40,860 bases of DNA from Sphingomonas hengshuiensis (GTDB taxonomy: Bacteria; Pseudomonadota; Alphaproteobacteria; Sphingomonadales; Sphingomonadaceae), in contig QFNF01000011.1 of NCBI GenBank assembly GCA_003240755.1, forward strand, positions 1 through 40,860, given 5' to 3'. This document shows positions 9,151 through 18,137 of this stretch, one piece after another. The translations under genes were made by a program, and so were the position numbers. Positions within the stretch are counted from its first letter, which is position 1, and each line of letters opens with the position of its first letter. The notes under the pieces are model-generated. The model was given only the letters and a program-made list of their open reading frames with translations, was not told the origin of the DNA and searched no databases.

Positions 9151-9219
9151 CTATCCCTCGCAATGGCCCCGGCGACGGATCGATAGAGTCCGTGCCGACA
9201 TCCTTTGGGGAACATCCAC

Positions 9220-12018
9220 ATGACCATCTCGCCATCGCGCCTGCGCGCGTTCCATCTGCTATGCGGTACGGCCGCCGGCCTGTTTGTCCCCAATATCGCT
9301 TGGGCCGGTCAGGCCGCGGCGGTCGAGGCGCAGGTGGTTGCGGCGACCGATCGGGACGCGGATATGAAACCGAACGACGACATCGTCGTGCACGGGACGC
9401 GCGAAGCGGTTCGCGCCGCGCAGGACGAACAGTTGAAGAGCGCGTCGCTGGCCACCGTCGTTTCCGGCGCGGAACTGCGCGCGCAACCGCAGCAGAACCT
9501 TGCCGACCTGCTCACGCGGCTGCCCGGCATCAACTCGTCGGTCGACCAGTCGCGCAACGCGGCCGGCACCGGCGAGGCGCAATATCTCTCGATCCGCGGC
9601 CTCGACACCGCGTACAACGCCTATCTGTTCGACGGCGTGCGGCTGGCGCAGACCGATGCGCGCACCCGCGCCATCTCGATGAATCTGCTCTCGCCGTTCG
9701 CGCTCGCCACGGTCCGCGTCGACAAGGCGCCGACCGCGAATTTCGATGGCGACGCGATCGCCGGCCTGATCGACCTGCGCACCGCCGGCGCGTTCGATCT
9801 GCCCGCGCACCATGTCCTGATCCGCGCGCAGGGGCAGATCGCCGGTCGCGCCGCCGCGCGCGACCAGGATCCCTGGGGCGGCACGGTACAGGCGGAAACG
9901 GCGCAGCGGTTCGGCAATCTGGGCGTCTATGCCTCCGCCTATTACGGGTTGAAGCATATGCTGGGCGAATCGACCGCGATGCAGCACGACTGGGAAAAAT
10001 ACGACAACAACATTCCCGGCATGATCCGCGACAATCTCGACAACATGTTCGCGCGCGGCGCACAGTGGCAGTCGTTCCGCAACAAGATCGAGCGCGTCGG
10101 CGGCACGCTGAACCTCGACTGGAAGGGCGAGGGCACGGACCTGTATTCGCGCACCACGTACGGCCAGTACAAGCTCAAGAGCTGGATGGACCAGACCGCG
10201 CTGCGCATCATGCCGATGGCACCGGACCAGATCAATCCGAACCCCGGCAAGGGTTCCTATGACGCCGCGGGCTTCCGCGCCGATTACGGGCTGGGCGCGA
10301 CGCATTATTTCCGCACCGAACATTCCAACCAGACGCTGTTCAGCACCAAGCTGGGCGGACAGACCCGCACGGGCGATTTCACCTTCGACTATCACGGCGC
10401 CTATTCGCGCGGCGAACAGGAATATCCGCTGCGTATCCAGGCCAGTTTCGGCGGCCGGCCCTATATCGGCACGGCGGACAATGCCGGCACCGCCACCTAC
10501 CGCATGGTCACGTCGATCGGCGATCGCACCAGCCCGCAGGTCGTGCTGACCGATGCGGCGCGTGCCTATCTGACCGATCTGACGCGGCTGAAGGAGTGGT
10601 ACATTACCCAGCAGTTCGAGGATGCGTGGGAACGCCGGCTGGAAGGCCAGTTCGACACGACGTGGCACCATGCCGATCAGGGACTGGTGTCGATCCAGGC
10701 CGGGGCGAAGGTGGAAGACGCCAAGCGCTATTCCAATTCGCTGGGCGACGACGGCGCGCTACTCTACACCTTCCCCAATCCCGACGGGAAGGATTCGCCG
10801 CGCTGGGCCGCGACCGGCCCGTCGGTGGCGGACGTGCCGGGCACGATGCTGGGCGGGTTCATGCACGGTTCGGCGCAGGTGCCGATCAAGCTGATCGACA
10901 CCGACTTCATCAAGGGACAGGTCGCGAAGCTGTCGACACCCAGGATGGCGACGCTCGATCCGGTGAAGCTGGAGGAGAACCGCCTCGACGGCAACGAGAA
11001 CCGGATCGGCGCCTACACGATGGCGACGTTCCAGTTCGGCGACCTGCAGGTCATCCCCGGGCTGCGGTACGAATATAACCGCTTCAAGGGCACCTATTGG
11101 CAGGATCAGGGCGACAATAGCGCGTTCGTCACCAGTTCGCGCGATTATGACATGTGGCTGCCCAGCGTCGTCGCCAATTACCGTCCCAACGAGGCGGTGG
11201 TGGTGCGCGCCTCGGTGCGCAAGAGCTATTCGCGCCCGGCGTTCGACCTGCTGCTCGGCCCGACGACGCAGAGCCTGGGCGACGACGGCACGCTGTATCG
11301 TTTCATTCCCAACCCCAATCTCGACGCGCAGGAGGCGTGGAACTTCGACGCATCGATCGAGATCAAGGGCCATGGCACGGACTTCTTCTCGATCAGCCCC
11401 TTCTACAAGGATCTGAACCACGTCCTGTTCTCGACCGGCACCACCAATGCCAGCGGCGACTGGAACATCTGGAGCGCCGATTCGACCAAGGTCAACAGCG
11501 TCGAGACCGAAACGCTCAACACCGACGCCACCGGCAAGGTGTACGGCGTCGAGGTGTTCGGGCGCTATACGCTGGCCGGGCTGCCGGGGCTGTTGTCGGG
11601 CCTCGGACTGCAGGGGAACGCCACGCTTCAGCGCGCGCAGGCGCGGGTGCTGGTGAGCGGCGAGATGCGCGACCAGCGCATGCCGCAGGCGCCGCGCGTC
11701 ATGTATAACGCCGCGCTGTTCTACCAGCATGGCGGGCTGTACGGCGAACTCAACTACAATTATACCGGCGACCGCCTGTATGACCTGCGCTCCAGCCGCC
11801 CGGACACCTATATCCAGCCGGTGACGAAGGCGAACCTGATCGTCAACTATACGCTGAACGATCATATGACGGTCGGCGCATCGGTCGAGAACCTGTTCGA
11901 CGAACATATCCTGTGGGCGACGACCGGCGACCGCAAGGCGTATCTGTCGAACGACCGCAAGGGCGGTTATGTCGAAACCGGCCGCATCTACATGATGAAC
12001 CTGTCCTACGCGTTCTGA
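9220..12018 (+). CDS. TonB-dependent outer-membrane receptor (phosphatase-linked)
   Basis: A 932-residue receptor of the large Caulobacter/Xanthomonas TonB-receptor type, which takes up substrates too large or scarce for porins. Order: signal peptide (about 1-29, ending NIAWAG), a short TonB-box region around DDIVVHGTREA, a plug domain (about 65-200, with NLADLLTRLPGINSS and YLSIRGLDTAYNAYLFDGV), then a 22-strand barrel ending in the aromatic C-terminus MMNLSYAF. ATG 9220 is chosen because GGGGAA lies seven bases upstream; the TTG at 9205 contains that ribosome site and is unlikely. Divergence from the acid phosphatase suggests it imports a phosphorylated compound or the product of that enzyme. 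This is an inference. Confidence 0.92.
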   Translation: MTISPSRLRAFHLLCGTAAGLFVPNIAWAGQAAAVEAQVVAATDRDADMKPNDDIVVHGTREAVRAAQDEQLKSASLATVVSGAELRAQPQQNLADLLTRLPGINSSVDQSRNAAGTGEAQYLSIRGLDTAYNAYLFDGVRLAQTDARTRAISMNLLSPFALATVRVDKAPTANFDGDAIAGLIDLRTAGAFDLPAHHVLIRAQGQIAGRAAARDQDPWGGTVQAETAQRFGNLGVYASAYYGLKHMLGESTAMQHDWEKYDNNIPGMIRDNLDNMFARGAQWQSFRNKIERVGGTLNLDWKGEGTDLYSRTTYGQYKLKSWMDQTALRIMPMAPDQINPNPGKGSYDAAGFRADYGLGATHYFRTEHSNQTLFSTKLGGQTRTGDFTFDYHGAYSRGEQEYPLRIQASFGGRPYIGTADNAGTATYRMVTSIGDRTSPQVVLTDAARAYLTDLTRLKEWYITQQFEDAWERRLEGQFDTTWHHADQGLVSIQAGAKVEDAKRYSNSLGDDGALLYTFPNPDGKDSPRWAATGPSVADVPGTMLGGFMHGSAQVPIKLIDTDFIKGQVAKLSTPRMATLDPVKLEENRLDGNENRIGAYTMATFQFGDLQVIPGLRYEYNRFKGTYWQDQGDNSAFVTSSRDYDMWLPSVVANYRPNEAVVVRASVRKSYSRPAFDLLLGPTTQSLGDDGTLYRFIPNPNLDAQEAWNFDASIEIKGHGTDFFSISPFYKDLNHVLFSTGTTNASGDWNIWSADSTKVNSVETETLNTDATGKVYGVEVFGRYTLAGLPGLLSGLGLQGNATLQRAQARVLVSGEMRDQRMPQAPRVMYNAALFYQHGGLYGELNYNYTGDRLYDLRSSRPDTYIQPVTKANLIVNYTLNDHMTVGASVENLFDEHILWATTGDRKAYLSNDRKGGYVETGRIYMMNLSYAF

Positions 12019-12040
12019 GCGCGGACCGACGGCCACCGAC

Positions 12041-12071
12041 CGGGCGGCCTCTCCGACGGAGGGGCCGCCCG
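12041..12071. terminator. Bidirectional terminator hairpin
   Basis: CGGGCGGCC (12041-12049) pairs with GGCCGCCCG (12063-12071), and an inner CTCC/GGAG pair closes a GAC loop. It lies between the convergent TonB-receptor and PI-PLC genes. Confidence 0.7.
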
Positions 12072-12078
12072 TGTCGTG

Positions 12079-13098
12079 TCAGCAGGACGCCGTCACCGGA
12101 TCGCAGCGCGACAGCGCCCCGCCCGCGAAGGCGGCGCGATACGGCAGACGCTCGGGGTTGGCGGCCCCGTCATACAGGTCGCTGCTGATCCATTGCGCGC
12201 CCGACGCGATCGCGGCGTCCAGCCGGCGGCGGTCGTTCGCGCGCGGTTCGGCCAGTCCTTCGTCGGCGCGGGTGCGGACGATGAAGCCCTGCCGCACCAG
12301 TGCGGCGATGCGGTCGCGTCCGGTCGACGGATCCTGGATGTTGAACACCACCGCCTCCGGCACGTCGCGGTCGAAAAAGGCGAACATCGCCCGCCCGCGC
12401 AGCGACGGATGACCGGCGCGATAGGCGTCCTGATGCGCGGTCGAACCGTCCAGCACGAACAGGAACCGGCCCGCCGCTCGCGCCATCGTCGGCCAGGCGT
12501 GGTCGCGCGTCACCGCATCGCGCAGCGTCGCGGCGCGCCCGCGCACCGCGTCGGGCGTGACGATCCGCCCCGGCCCCATCACGGCGCGGATATCACGATC
12601 CAGCGCGGCGAGGTTCGCCGCGTCGAACCGCGCGCCGCCCGCGTCGCCGGCATTGACCAGCACGAACACCGGCGCATGGCCGCGATGTCGATCCGACCAG
12701 CCGCGCAGGATCGTCAGGCAGGCGCGGAAGCTGCGGCAATGGCTGTCCGTGTCGATGCCGGGGATGTGCAGCACCTTCGCCCCCGGCGCCGCCATCGCCG
12801 GATCGGCATCGCCCGGCGCGGCATAGGCCCCGCCGCGCGGATCGGGCGCGACGTCGAGCTCGACCTGCCGCAGGCCGCGATCGAGCTGCTCCGCCAGCGG
12901 CGGGTGGCCGTAAGCCAGCGCGGGCCATTCGCCCGGCGCGGCCGCGACGATCCGCGCGCGCGCTTCCGGCGAGGGATAGGGGCGGTAGCTGTTGTGCGAC
13001 CCGATCACCTGAACCTGGTCGATCCGCAGCGACGCCGGCGTCCCCGCCATCCCCGCCGCCCCCGCCAGCAACGCCAGCAGCACCGTCGCCCGCCTCAT
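12079..13098 (-). CDS. Secreted Ca-dependent PI-PLC-like phosphodiesterase
   Basis: A 339-residue exported enzyme of the Ca2+-dependent phosphoinositide-specific phospholipase C family (TIM-barrel PLC-like phosphodiesterases). It opens with a signal peptide (MRRATVLLALLAGAAGMAGT). The first catalytic His is in QVIGSHNSYRPYP (about residue 35), followed by the acidic strand RQVELDVAPDPRGG and the segment KVLHIPGIDTDSHC. Later family segments include GRFLFVLDG, VFNIQDPSTGRDRI, FIVRTRADEG and QWISSDLY. Substrate could be inositol phospholipid or a related phosphodiester. The ATG at 13098 overlaps the TGA of the upstream phospholipase C (ATGA), with GGGAGAGG just before it, so the two are translationally coupled and probably co-regulated. 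Confidence 0.85.
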   Translation of the reverse strand: MRRATVLLALLAGAAGMAGTPASLRIDQVQVIGSHNSYRPYPSPEARARIVAAAPGEWPALAYGHPPLAEQLDRGLRQVELDVAPDPRGGAYAAPGDADPAMAAPGAKVLHIPGIDTDSHCRSFRACLTILRGWSDRHRGHAPVFVLVNAGDAGGARFDAANLAALDRDIRAVMGPGRIVTPDAVRGRAATLRDAVTRDHAWPTMARAAGRFLFVLDGSTAHQDAYRAGHPSLRGRAMFAFFDRDVPEAVVFNIQDPSTGRDRIAALVRQGFIVRTRADEGLAEPRANDRRRLDAAIASGAQWISSDLYDGAANPERLPYRAAFAGGALSRCDPVTASC

Positions 13099-15143
13099 GC
13101 GACCTCTCCCAGTGCCGGTTCGCTGATACCCGGCGCGCCGGTTTCCCAATGCCCGGCAAGCCGGTGGATCGTGCGGCCGCCATCGCCGGTCGTCGCCTCC
13201 ACCGTCACGTCATACCAGCGGTGCGCGGCGACGGGCGCGAGCAGCACGGCGGTCGCCGCGCCCGGCGCCAGCGTCGGCGCACCGCCCGCCACCGCGCCAT
13301 AGCGCGACCGGATCGCGATCGTCACTGGCATCGTGCCGTGATTGACGATTCCGATCCGTGTCGCCGCACCGGCGCGGGTGGCGTGGCAGGCGATCCGCGT
13401 GTCGCCGCCACCGATCGCGCGGTAAAAGCCGTTGGGGCCACGTACGGTCAGCGCCGCCGCCACGGGCCAGTCGTCCGACAGCGACTGGCCGGCGCCGACC
13501 GTATAATGGCGCGGCCCTGCTCCATCGGCGCTGTCGACGATGAACACGGCGCCCAGCGTGCCATCGTTGCGAAAGACAAGCTGCTGCCGGTCGCCCGCCC
13601 AGCGTGCGACGACGTCGAGCCGATAGGGCAAGGCACGCGCCGGCCGCGTCCCCGCTTCCTGTCGCGGCAGGGGCGGTGCCGCCGCCGCCGCCGGCGACTG
13701 GGGCGCGACCGGCTTCGCGCGGCGACACGCCGCGTCGCTGTTGGCGAGATAGTCGTCGACCGCCGGCAGCGCCGACAGCCATGCGGTGTCGCGCCGCGCC
13801 GCTGGCGACAGGTCGAAATCGAACATCGTCGTCAGATCGCCGCACACCGCGCGCCGCCATGGGCTGATGTTCGGTTCCATCACGCCGAACCGGCGTTCGA
13901 GGAACCGCAGCACCGATGTATGATCGGCCAGCTCCGAGCTCACCCACCCACCGCGCGTCCATGGCGACGCGACCAGCAACGGCACGCGCACGCCCAGCCC
14001 GATCGGCTCGCCGCGATAGCTTTCGCCGCGCAGGGGCACGGTGCTCGCCCCCATGCCGGGCAGGGTGGCGGGCAGCGGCGGGCTGACATGATCGAAAAAG
14101 CCGTCATTCTCGTCATAGTTCAGGATGAACGCCGTTTTCGCCCAGACCGCCGGATTGGCCGCCAGCGCCGCGATCAGCCGCGCGGTCAGCATCTGCCCGT
14201 AAGCGGGCGGCGCATCGGGATGCTCGCACATGTGGAACGGTGCCACGATCCACGACACCTGCGGCAGCCGGTCGGCGGCGACATCGGCGGCGAAGGCGCG
14301 GATCAGATGCTCGCCGCGCGACGCATCGGCATTGGCCGGGGTCGATCCCGCCGCCCAGGCGCGGGCGCGGGCATAATCCGCACCGGCCGGGTCCAGATCG
14401 CGGAACTCGGCGAAATAGCCCAGCGGATTATCGGAATAATTGTCATATTCCTGATACACGCGCCACGTGACGCCGGCCCGCGTCAATCGCGCCGGATAAG
14501 GGGTCCAGCCAAGGCCCGCAAAACGCGGATCGTCCTTCGCCATGTCCGCTCCGGGATTGGGATCGACCCCGTCATTGTCGACCGACCACGGCCCCTCGCG
14601 CCCGACGCTCGGCCCGCTGGTGCCGGTCCAGTGGTACAGCCGGTTCGGCCCCGTGGGCCCGTGGAGCGACGCGTGATAGGCGTCGCAGATGGTGAACTGG
14701 TCGGCCAGCGCGTAATAATAGGCCAGATCGTCCCGCGTCATATGGCCCATCGCCAGCGGACCCTTTTCCGGCATCCACACATCCCAGTGCTTCCAGCGCG
14801 CGTGGCTGCCCTTCCAGCTATGGTCGAGGCTGCCGATGCACCCCGCCGCGGTGGCGCGGGTATCGAGGCGGAACGGACGGACGATCGCGCCGCCGTCCTT
14901 CGCATCCTGCTGCTGTTCCCAGACGGTGCGTCCCGACGGCAGGATCGCCGGCCGCGGCTCGCCGAAGCCGCGCACCCCGCGCAGCGTACCGAAATAGTGA
15001 TCGAACGAGCGGTTTTCCTGCATCAGGATCACGACATGCGCGACATCCTCGATCGAGCCGCGCGCCCGGGGTGCGGCAATGCGGGGGCCGGCGGCAAGGG
15101 TGCCGCCCGCGGCAACGAAGGTGCGTCGGTCGATGAGGGCCAT
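13095..15143 (-). CDS. Phosphocholine-specific phospholipase C (Tat-exported)
   Basis: Cleaves phosphatidylcholine and sphingomyelin-type lipids to release phosphocholine, outside the cytoplasm. The 682-residue protein begins with a Tat signal (DRRTFVAAGG). The catalytic domain (about 33-480) contains VVILMQENRSFDHYFGTLRG at about 39-57, GPTGPNRLYHWTGT and NYDENDGFFDHVSPP, which hold the metal and nucleophile residues of the family. The C-terminus (about 530-680) has two DUF756-type beta domains, as in PlcH/PlcN. ATG 15143 is chosen because GGGAAG lies seven bases upstream; ATG 15149, two codons earlier, is too close to it. A Pho-box-like sequence lies 28 bases upstream. It is coupled to the PI-PLC-like gene and divergent from a DeoR regulator. 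Confidence 0.92.
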   Translation of the reverse strand: MALIDRRTFVAAGGTLAAGPRIAAPRARGSIEDVAHVVILMQENRSFDHYFGTLRGVRGFGEPRPAILPSGRTVWEQQQDAKDGGAIVRPFRLDTRATAAGCIGSLDHSWKGSHARWKHWDVWMPEKGPLAMGHMTRDDLAYYYALADQFTICDAYHASLHGPTGPNRLYHWTGTSGPSVGREGPWSVDNDGVDPNPGADMAKDDPRFAGLGWTPYPARLTRAGVTWRVYQEYDNYSDNPLGYFAEFRDLDPAGADYARARAWAAGSTPANADASRGEHLIRAFAADVAADRLPQVSWIVAPFHMCEHPDAPPAYGQMLTARLIAALAANPAVWAKTAFILNYDENDGFFDHVSPPLPATLPGMGASTVPLRGESYRGEPIGLGVRVPLLVASPWTRGGWVSSELADHTSVLRFLERRFGVMEPNISPWRRAVCGDLTTMFDFDLSPAARRDTAWLSALPAVDDYLANSDAACRRAKPVAPQSPAAAAAPPLPRQEAGTRPARALPYRLDVVARWAGDRQQLVFRNDGTLGAVFIVDSADGAGPRHYTVGAGQSLSDDWPVAAALTVRGPNGFYRAIGGGDTRIACHATRAGAATRIGIVNHGTMPVTIAIRSRYGAVAGGAPTLAPGAATAVLLAPVAAHRWYDVTVEATTGDGGRTIHRLAGHWETGAPGISEPALGEVA

Positions 15144-15170
15144 GGTCATGCTTCCCGATGCCCGTTTTGA

Positions 15171-15188
15171 ATGACAGCGCGATGTAAC
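15171..15188 (-). promoter_or_regulatory. Pho-box-like site upstream of phospholipase C
   Basis: Read on the - strand, GTTACATCGCGCTGTCAT contains a perfect Pho 7-mer CTGTCAT preceded, at the canonical 4-base spacing, by a weaker one (GTTACAT, 4/7). It is 28 bases before the phospholipase C start, which would leave a very short leader. Confidence 0.4.
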
Positions 15189-15252
15189 GTGCGCGATTAT
15201 TGACCGATCCCGCACAGGCGATAGGTTGACCTGGCACCAGCAGGACATTCCG

Positions 15253-16005
15253 TTGAAACGACAGCGCCGCCAGAACCGCATTCTCGAACTGCTTGCATCC
15301 GCGGATTTCCACGGCGTTGCCTCGCTGGCACAGATGCTGGACGTGTCGGAGGAGACGATCCGTCGCGAGATCCGCAAACTGGAGGCGGACGGGCTGGTGG
15401 CGCGCGCGCATGGCGTGGTGCGGCTGGCCCGGCTGGAGACCGAGGGATCGTTCGCGCTGCGTCTTCAGCGCAACACCCACGCCAAGCAACGGATCGCGAC
15501 CGCCGCCGCCAGTTTCGTCGCCGACGGGCAGACGCTGTATATCGACGCGAGCACCACCGGTCATTATGTCGCCCAGGCGCTGCGCGACCGGCAACGGCTG
15601 AGCGTCATCACCAACGCGGTCGGCGTCGCCACGGAACTCGGCGGACGCAACGACAATCGCATCCTGCTGGCCGGCGGCGAGATGGATTACGACTATCGCG
15701 CCTGTTTCGATGCGCCGGCGCTCGCCTATATGGCGCAGTTCACGCCGTCGCTGGCGATCATGTCGGTGGAATCGATGCACCTCGACAATGGCTATACGTC
15801 CTATCACGCCGGCGAGGCGGCGGCATGCCGGCTGATGGTGCAGCAGGCGCGCCGGGTGATGATGGCGATCGACGCATCGAAGTTCGATCGTCACGGCATG
15901 ATCGCCGTCGCCGGTTTCGATGCGGTGGACGTGCTGGTGAGCGACCAGCCCGCACCCCCCGCCTATGCCAGGGTGCTGGCGGGAACCGAACAGATCGTCG
16001 CCTGA
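15253..16005 (+). CDS. DeoR/GlpR-family transcriptional regulator
   Basis: A 250-residue repressor-type regulator. The N-terminal DeoR winged helix (about 5-56) reads RQNRILELLASADFHGVASL, with the recognition helix SEETIRREIRKLEADG. The C-terminal DeoRC sensor domain (about 75-235) is expected to bind a sugar phosphate or other phosphorylated metabolite, with the typical DASTTGHYVAQAL and NAVGVATELGG segments. No ATG is available near the start. TTG 15253 is chosen because AGCAGGA lies about seven bases upstream; TTG 15226 would add nine residues. Divergent from the phospholipase genes, it probably controls them, which fits a glycerol-phosphate- or inositol-phosphate-type effector. This is inferred from position. 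Confidence 0.88.
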   Translation: MKRQRRQNRILELLASADFHGVASLAQMLDVSEETIRREIRKLEADGLVARAHGVVRLARLETEGSFALRLQRNTHAKQRIATAAASFVADGQTLYIDASTTGHYVAQALRDRQRLSVITNAVGVATELGGRNDNRILLAGGEMDYDYRACFDAPALAYMAQFTPSLAIMSVESMHLDNGYTSYHAGEAAACRLMVQQARRVMMAIDASKFDRHGMIAVAGFDAVDVLVSDQPAPPAYARVLAGTEQIVA

Positions 16006-16025
16006 GCATCGAGCCGGCGCGCCGG

Positions 16026-16074
16026 CATCGCCGCGCAGCCGCCGGCCATCGCCGCGCAGCCGCCGGCCATCGCC
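16026..16074. repeat. 21-bp tandem repeat, about 2.3 copies
   Basis: The unit CATCGCCGCGCAGCCGCCGG plus C occurs exactly at 16026-16046 and 16047-16067, then partially from 16068. It follows a 14-bp perfect palindrome (16013-16026) just after the DeoR stop. Being a multiple of three it keeps frame, but it lies outside any intact gene, at the decaying end of the MFS remnant. Confidence 0.8.
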
Positions 16075-16099
16075 TGCCCGGCCAGGCGGGCGCGATGCC

Positions 16100-16465
16100 G
16101 GCACGCTCGCGGCGCCGTCGCCACGCGACCCTTGCCACGACCGGCAGGATGGCGAACAGTCCGTTCGCCGCCGCGAACCGGACCGGAAAGATGTGGGACA
16201 CTTGTTCATAGGCGCAGAAGCCGACGATCGCGGCGATCCGCCGGACCGGCATCGCCCGTCGTCGTGTGGGCGACGGCACCGCCCCGGCGGGTCGCGGCGC
16301 GGTGCGGCGGCATAGCCGGTCAGCGCCACGACGATCCCGCCCGCGGCTGCGGCGAAGGCGTAGCGCCGGTCGATCCGGTCCGCCAGCAGCCCGCACACCA
16401 GCGGTCCCAGCGTCACGCTGCCGTTGAGGACGCCAAGATACAGCAAGACCGCCTCCTTCACGCGG
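16100..16465 (-). pseudogene. Decayed MFS transporter fragment
   Basis: Two membrane-protein pieces on the - strand lie in different frames. The first (about 16462-16303) reads VKEAVLLYLGVLNGSVTLGP, then LVCGLLADRIDRRYAFAAAA and a further hydrophobic helix, which is the helix-loop-helix with the D-R-x-x-R turn seen in major facilitator proteins. The second (about 16255-16108) contains YEQVSHIFPVRFAAANG and ends in a helix (LFAILPVVARVAW), resembling a late MFS segment. A frameshift or deletion near 16260-16300 separates them, and most of the expected 400-plus residues are missing. It may once have been the transporter partner of the DeoR/phospholipase cluster. Confidence 0.6.
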
Positions 16466-16532
16466 CGTTGCGACGATGTGGGTCGCCGATGTCCCGGAAC
16501 GCGGCCCGGTCGGGATGCTCCTCGCAGATATC

Positions 16533-18071
16533 TCAGGAATTGAGCCGCTGTTCCCGAAGCTGACCGATCCAGGGTGAAGCATCCTCGTACGCCTGGCCGA
16601 TCTGCAGCACTGCCAGATCGGCGTGGTTCGGACCGATGATCTGCAATCCCATGGGCAGTTTGTGTGCGCCGCCGAAGCCGGCAGGAACGGCGAGCGTGGG
16701 CAAGCCCGCCATGGTCGCCGGCAGCGTGACCTCCATCCAACGGTGATAGCTGTCCATCGTCCGTCCGGCGATCGTGCGCGGCCACCGGGTTTCGACGTCG
16801 AACGGAAACACCTGCGCGGTCGGCAACACCAGAAAATCGAACTGATCGAACAGCGTATCGAACGCGCGATAGATGCGGGTGCGTCCTTCGGACGCCCTGG
16901 TCAGTTGTTCGCCGGTGATCTTCGCCGCGCCCTCGACTTCGAAGATCGCTTCGGGCTTCATCCGCGCCCGCTTCGCCGGGTCGGCGTAGAAACCGGCGAG
17001 GTCGGCACCGACCGACCAGTGGCGCAAGGTCGATGCGGTTTGCCACATCGCGTCCGCCGGTTCGGACAGTTTCGCCGCGTCCACGGTCATTCCGATCGCG
17101 CGGAACGCTTCGAGAGCACGCCGGCAGGTGTCGAGCACGCCGTCCTCCATCGGCAGCGCGCCGTCCAGATCGCCCAGCCAGCCGATCCGGCCCCCTTTCC
17201 AGTCGCGTGCCAGCGAACCTGCAAAGACGGCCGGATCGTCGGGCAGCGCGAAGGGGGCACGCCGATCGGGTCCCGCCTGCACCGACAGCAGCAGCGCCAG
17301 GTCGCGCACGCTGCGCGCCATTGGACCGGCGGTGGCGAAATTCTGCCAGAACACGTCGCTTGACGGCACCGAAGGCACCCGCCCGAACGACGGGCGGAAA
17401 CCGAAGACGTGGTTCCATCCTGCGGGATTGCGCAGCGACCCGCCGAAATCGCTGCCGTCCGCCAGCGGTACCATCCCCAACGCCAGGGCAACCGCGCCGC
17501 CGCCGGTGCTGCCGCCCGCGGTCTTCGCCGGGTTCCATGCGTTGCGGGTGATGCCGAACAACGGATTGAAACTGTGCGATCCCAGCGCGAATTCGGGCAC
17601 GTTGGTCTTGCCCACGAAGATCGCCCCCGCCGCGCGCATCCGCGCCACCACCAGCGAATCCTCGGCAGGGACATGGTCGCGCAGGAGTGGCGACCCCTGG
17701 GTCGAACGGATGCCGCGCACGGGGGCGGTATCCTTTACCGCATGCGGAAAGCCATGCAGCGGACCATGGAAGCGTCCCTTCGCGGCATCCGCGTCCAGCG
17801 CCGCGGCCTGCCGCAACAGGCGATCGGGATCGACCCGCGAGACGATGGCGTTGAAGCGCGGGTTCAGCCGGTCGGTCTGGCGCAGATGCGCGGCCATCGC
17901 CTCGCGGCTCGATATGCGACGCTTTCGGATCGCATCGGCCAGTTCGACCGCGCCCATCGCGGCGACGGGATCGACACCCGTGGTGGGCCGGGCAAAAGCG
18001 GGCGTGGTGCCCGCAACCGCCGGCGCGGCAAGGAAGGTCCGCCGTGTCATCCCCGATATCCCGTCATGCAT
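16533..18071 (-). CDS. Amidase-signature hydrolase, exported
   Basis: A 512-residue amidase-signature enzyme that hydrolyses carboxylic amides (substrate unknown). It opens with a Tat-like signal (MTRRTFLAAPAVAGTTPAFA). The Ser-cisSer-Lys triad is visible: Lys in PHAVKDTAPV, the cis-Ser in TAGGSTGGGA, and the nucleophile Ser in SDFGGSLRNPAG. ATG 18071 and ATG 18050 are both possible; the second starts directly at the Tat motif but has poor ribosome-site spacing. It is divergent from a YtcJ-like amidohydrolase gene, and one of the 31-bp two-part operator motifs lies 67 bases upstream, so both are probably under the nearby MocR-type regulator. No transporter is directly adjacent, apart from the decayed one downstream. 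Confidence 0.9.
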   Translation of the reverse strand: MHDGISGMTRRTFLAAPAVAGTTPAFARPTTGVDPVAAMGAVELADAIRKRRISSREAMAAHLRQTDRLNPRFNAIVSRVDPDRLLRQAAALDADAAKGRFHGPLHGFPHAVKDTAPVRGIRSTQGSPLLRDHVPAEDSLVVARMRAAGAIFVGKTNVPEFALGSHSFNPLFGITRNAWNPAKTAGGSTGGGAVALALGMVPLADGSDFGGSLRNPAGWNHVFGFRPSFGRVPSVPSSDVFWQNFATAGPMARSVRDLALLLSVQAGPDRRAPFALPDDPAVFAGSLARDWKGGRIGWLGDLDGALPMEDGVLDTCRRALEAFRAIGMTVDAAKLSEPADAMWQTASTLRHWSVGADLAGFYADPAKRARMKPEAIFEVEGAAKITGEQLTRASEGRTRIYRAFDTLFDQFDFLVLPTAQVFPFDVETRWPRTIAGRTMDSYHRWMEVTLPATMAGLPTLAVPAGFGGAHKLPMGLQIIGPNHADLAVLQIGQAYEDASPWIGQLREQRLNS

Positions 18072-18137
18072 GGTCTGCCCGTTTCCCCGTCGTGCCCGGC
18101 AATGCCGATCCTCGCCGCCGGGCCGGTTGCGCGTACA

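Noticed and set aside
13149..15170. Long open frame (673 codons) opposite the phospholipase C gene
   Set aside because: It is a GC-rich antisense shadow with Arg/Gly/Pro-rich composition and no domain; the opposite strand has a clear enzyme.
14818..17538. Open frame of 906 codons spanning phospholipase, DeoR and amidase regions
   Set aside because: A chance open frame across three real genes. Only its short MFS-like part near 16300-16462 is of interest, and that is reported as a pseudogene.
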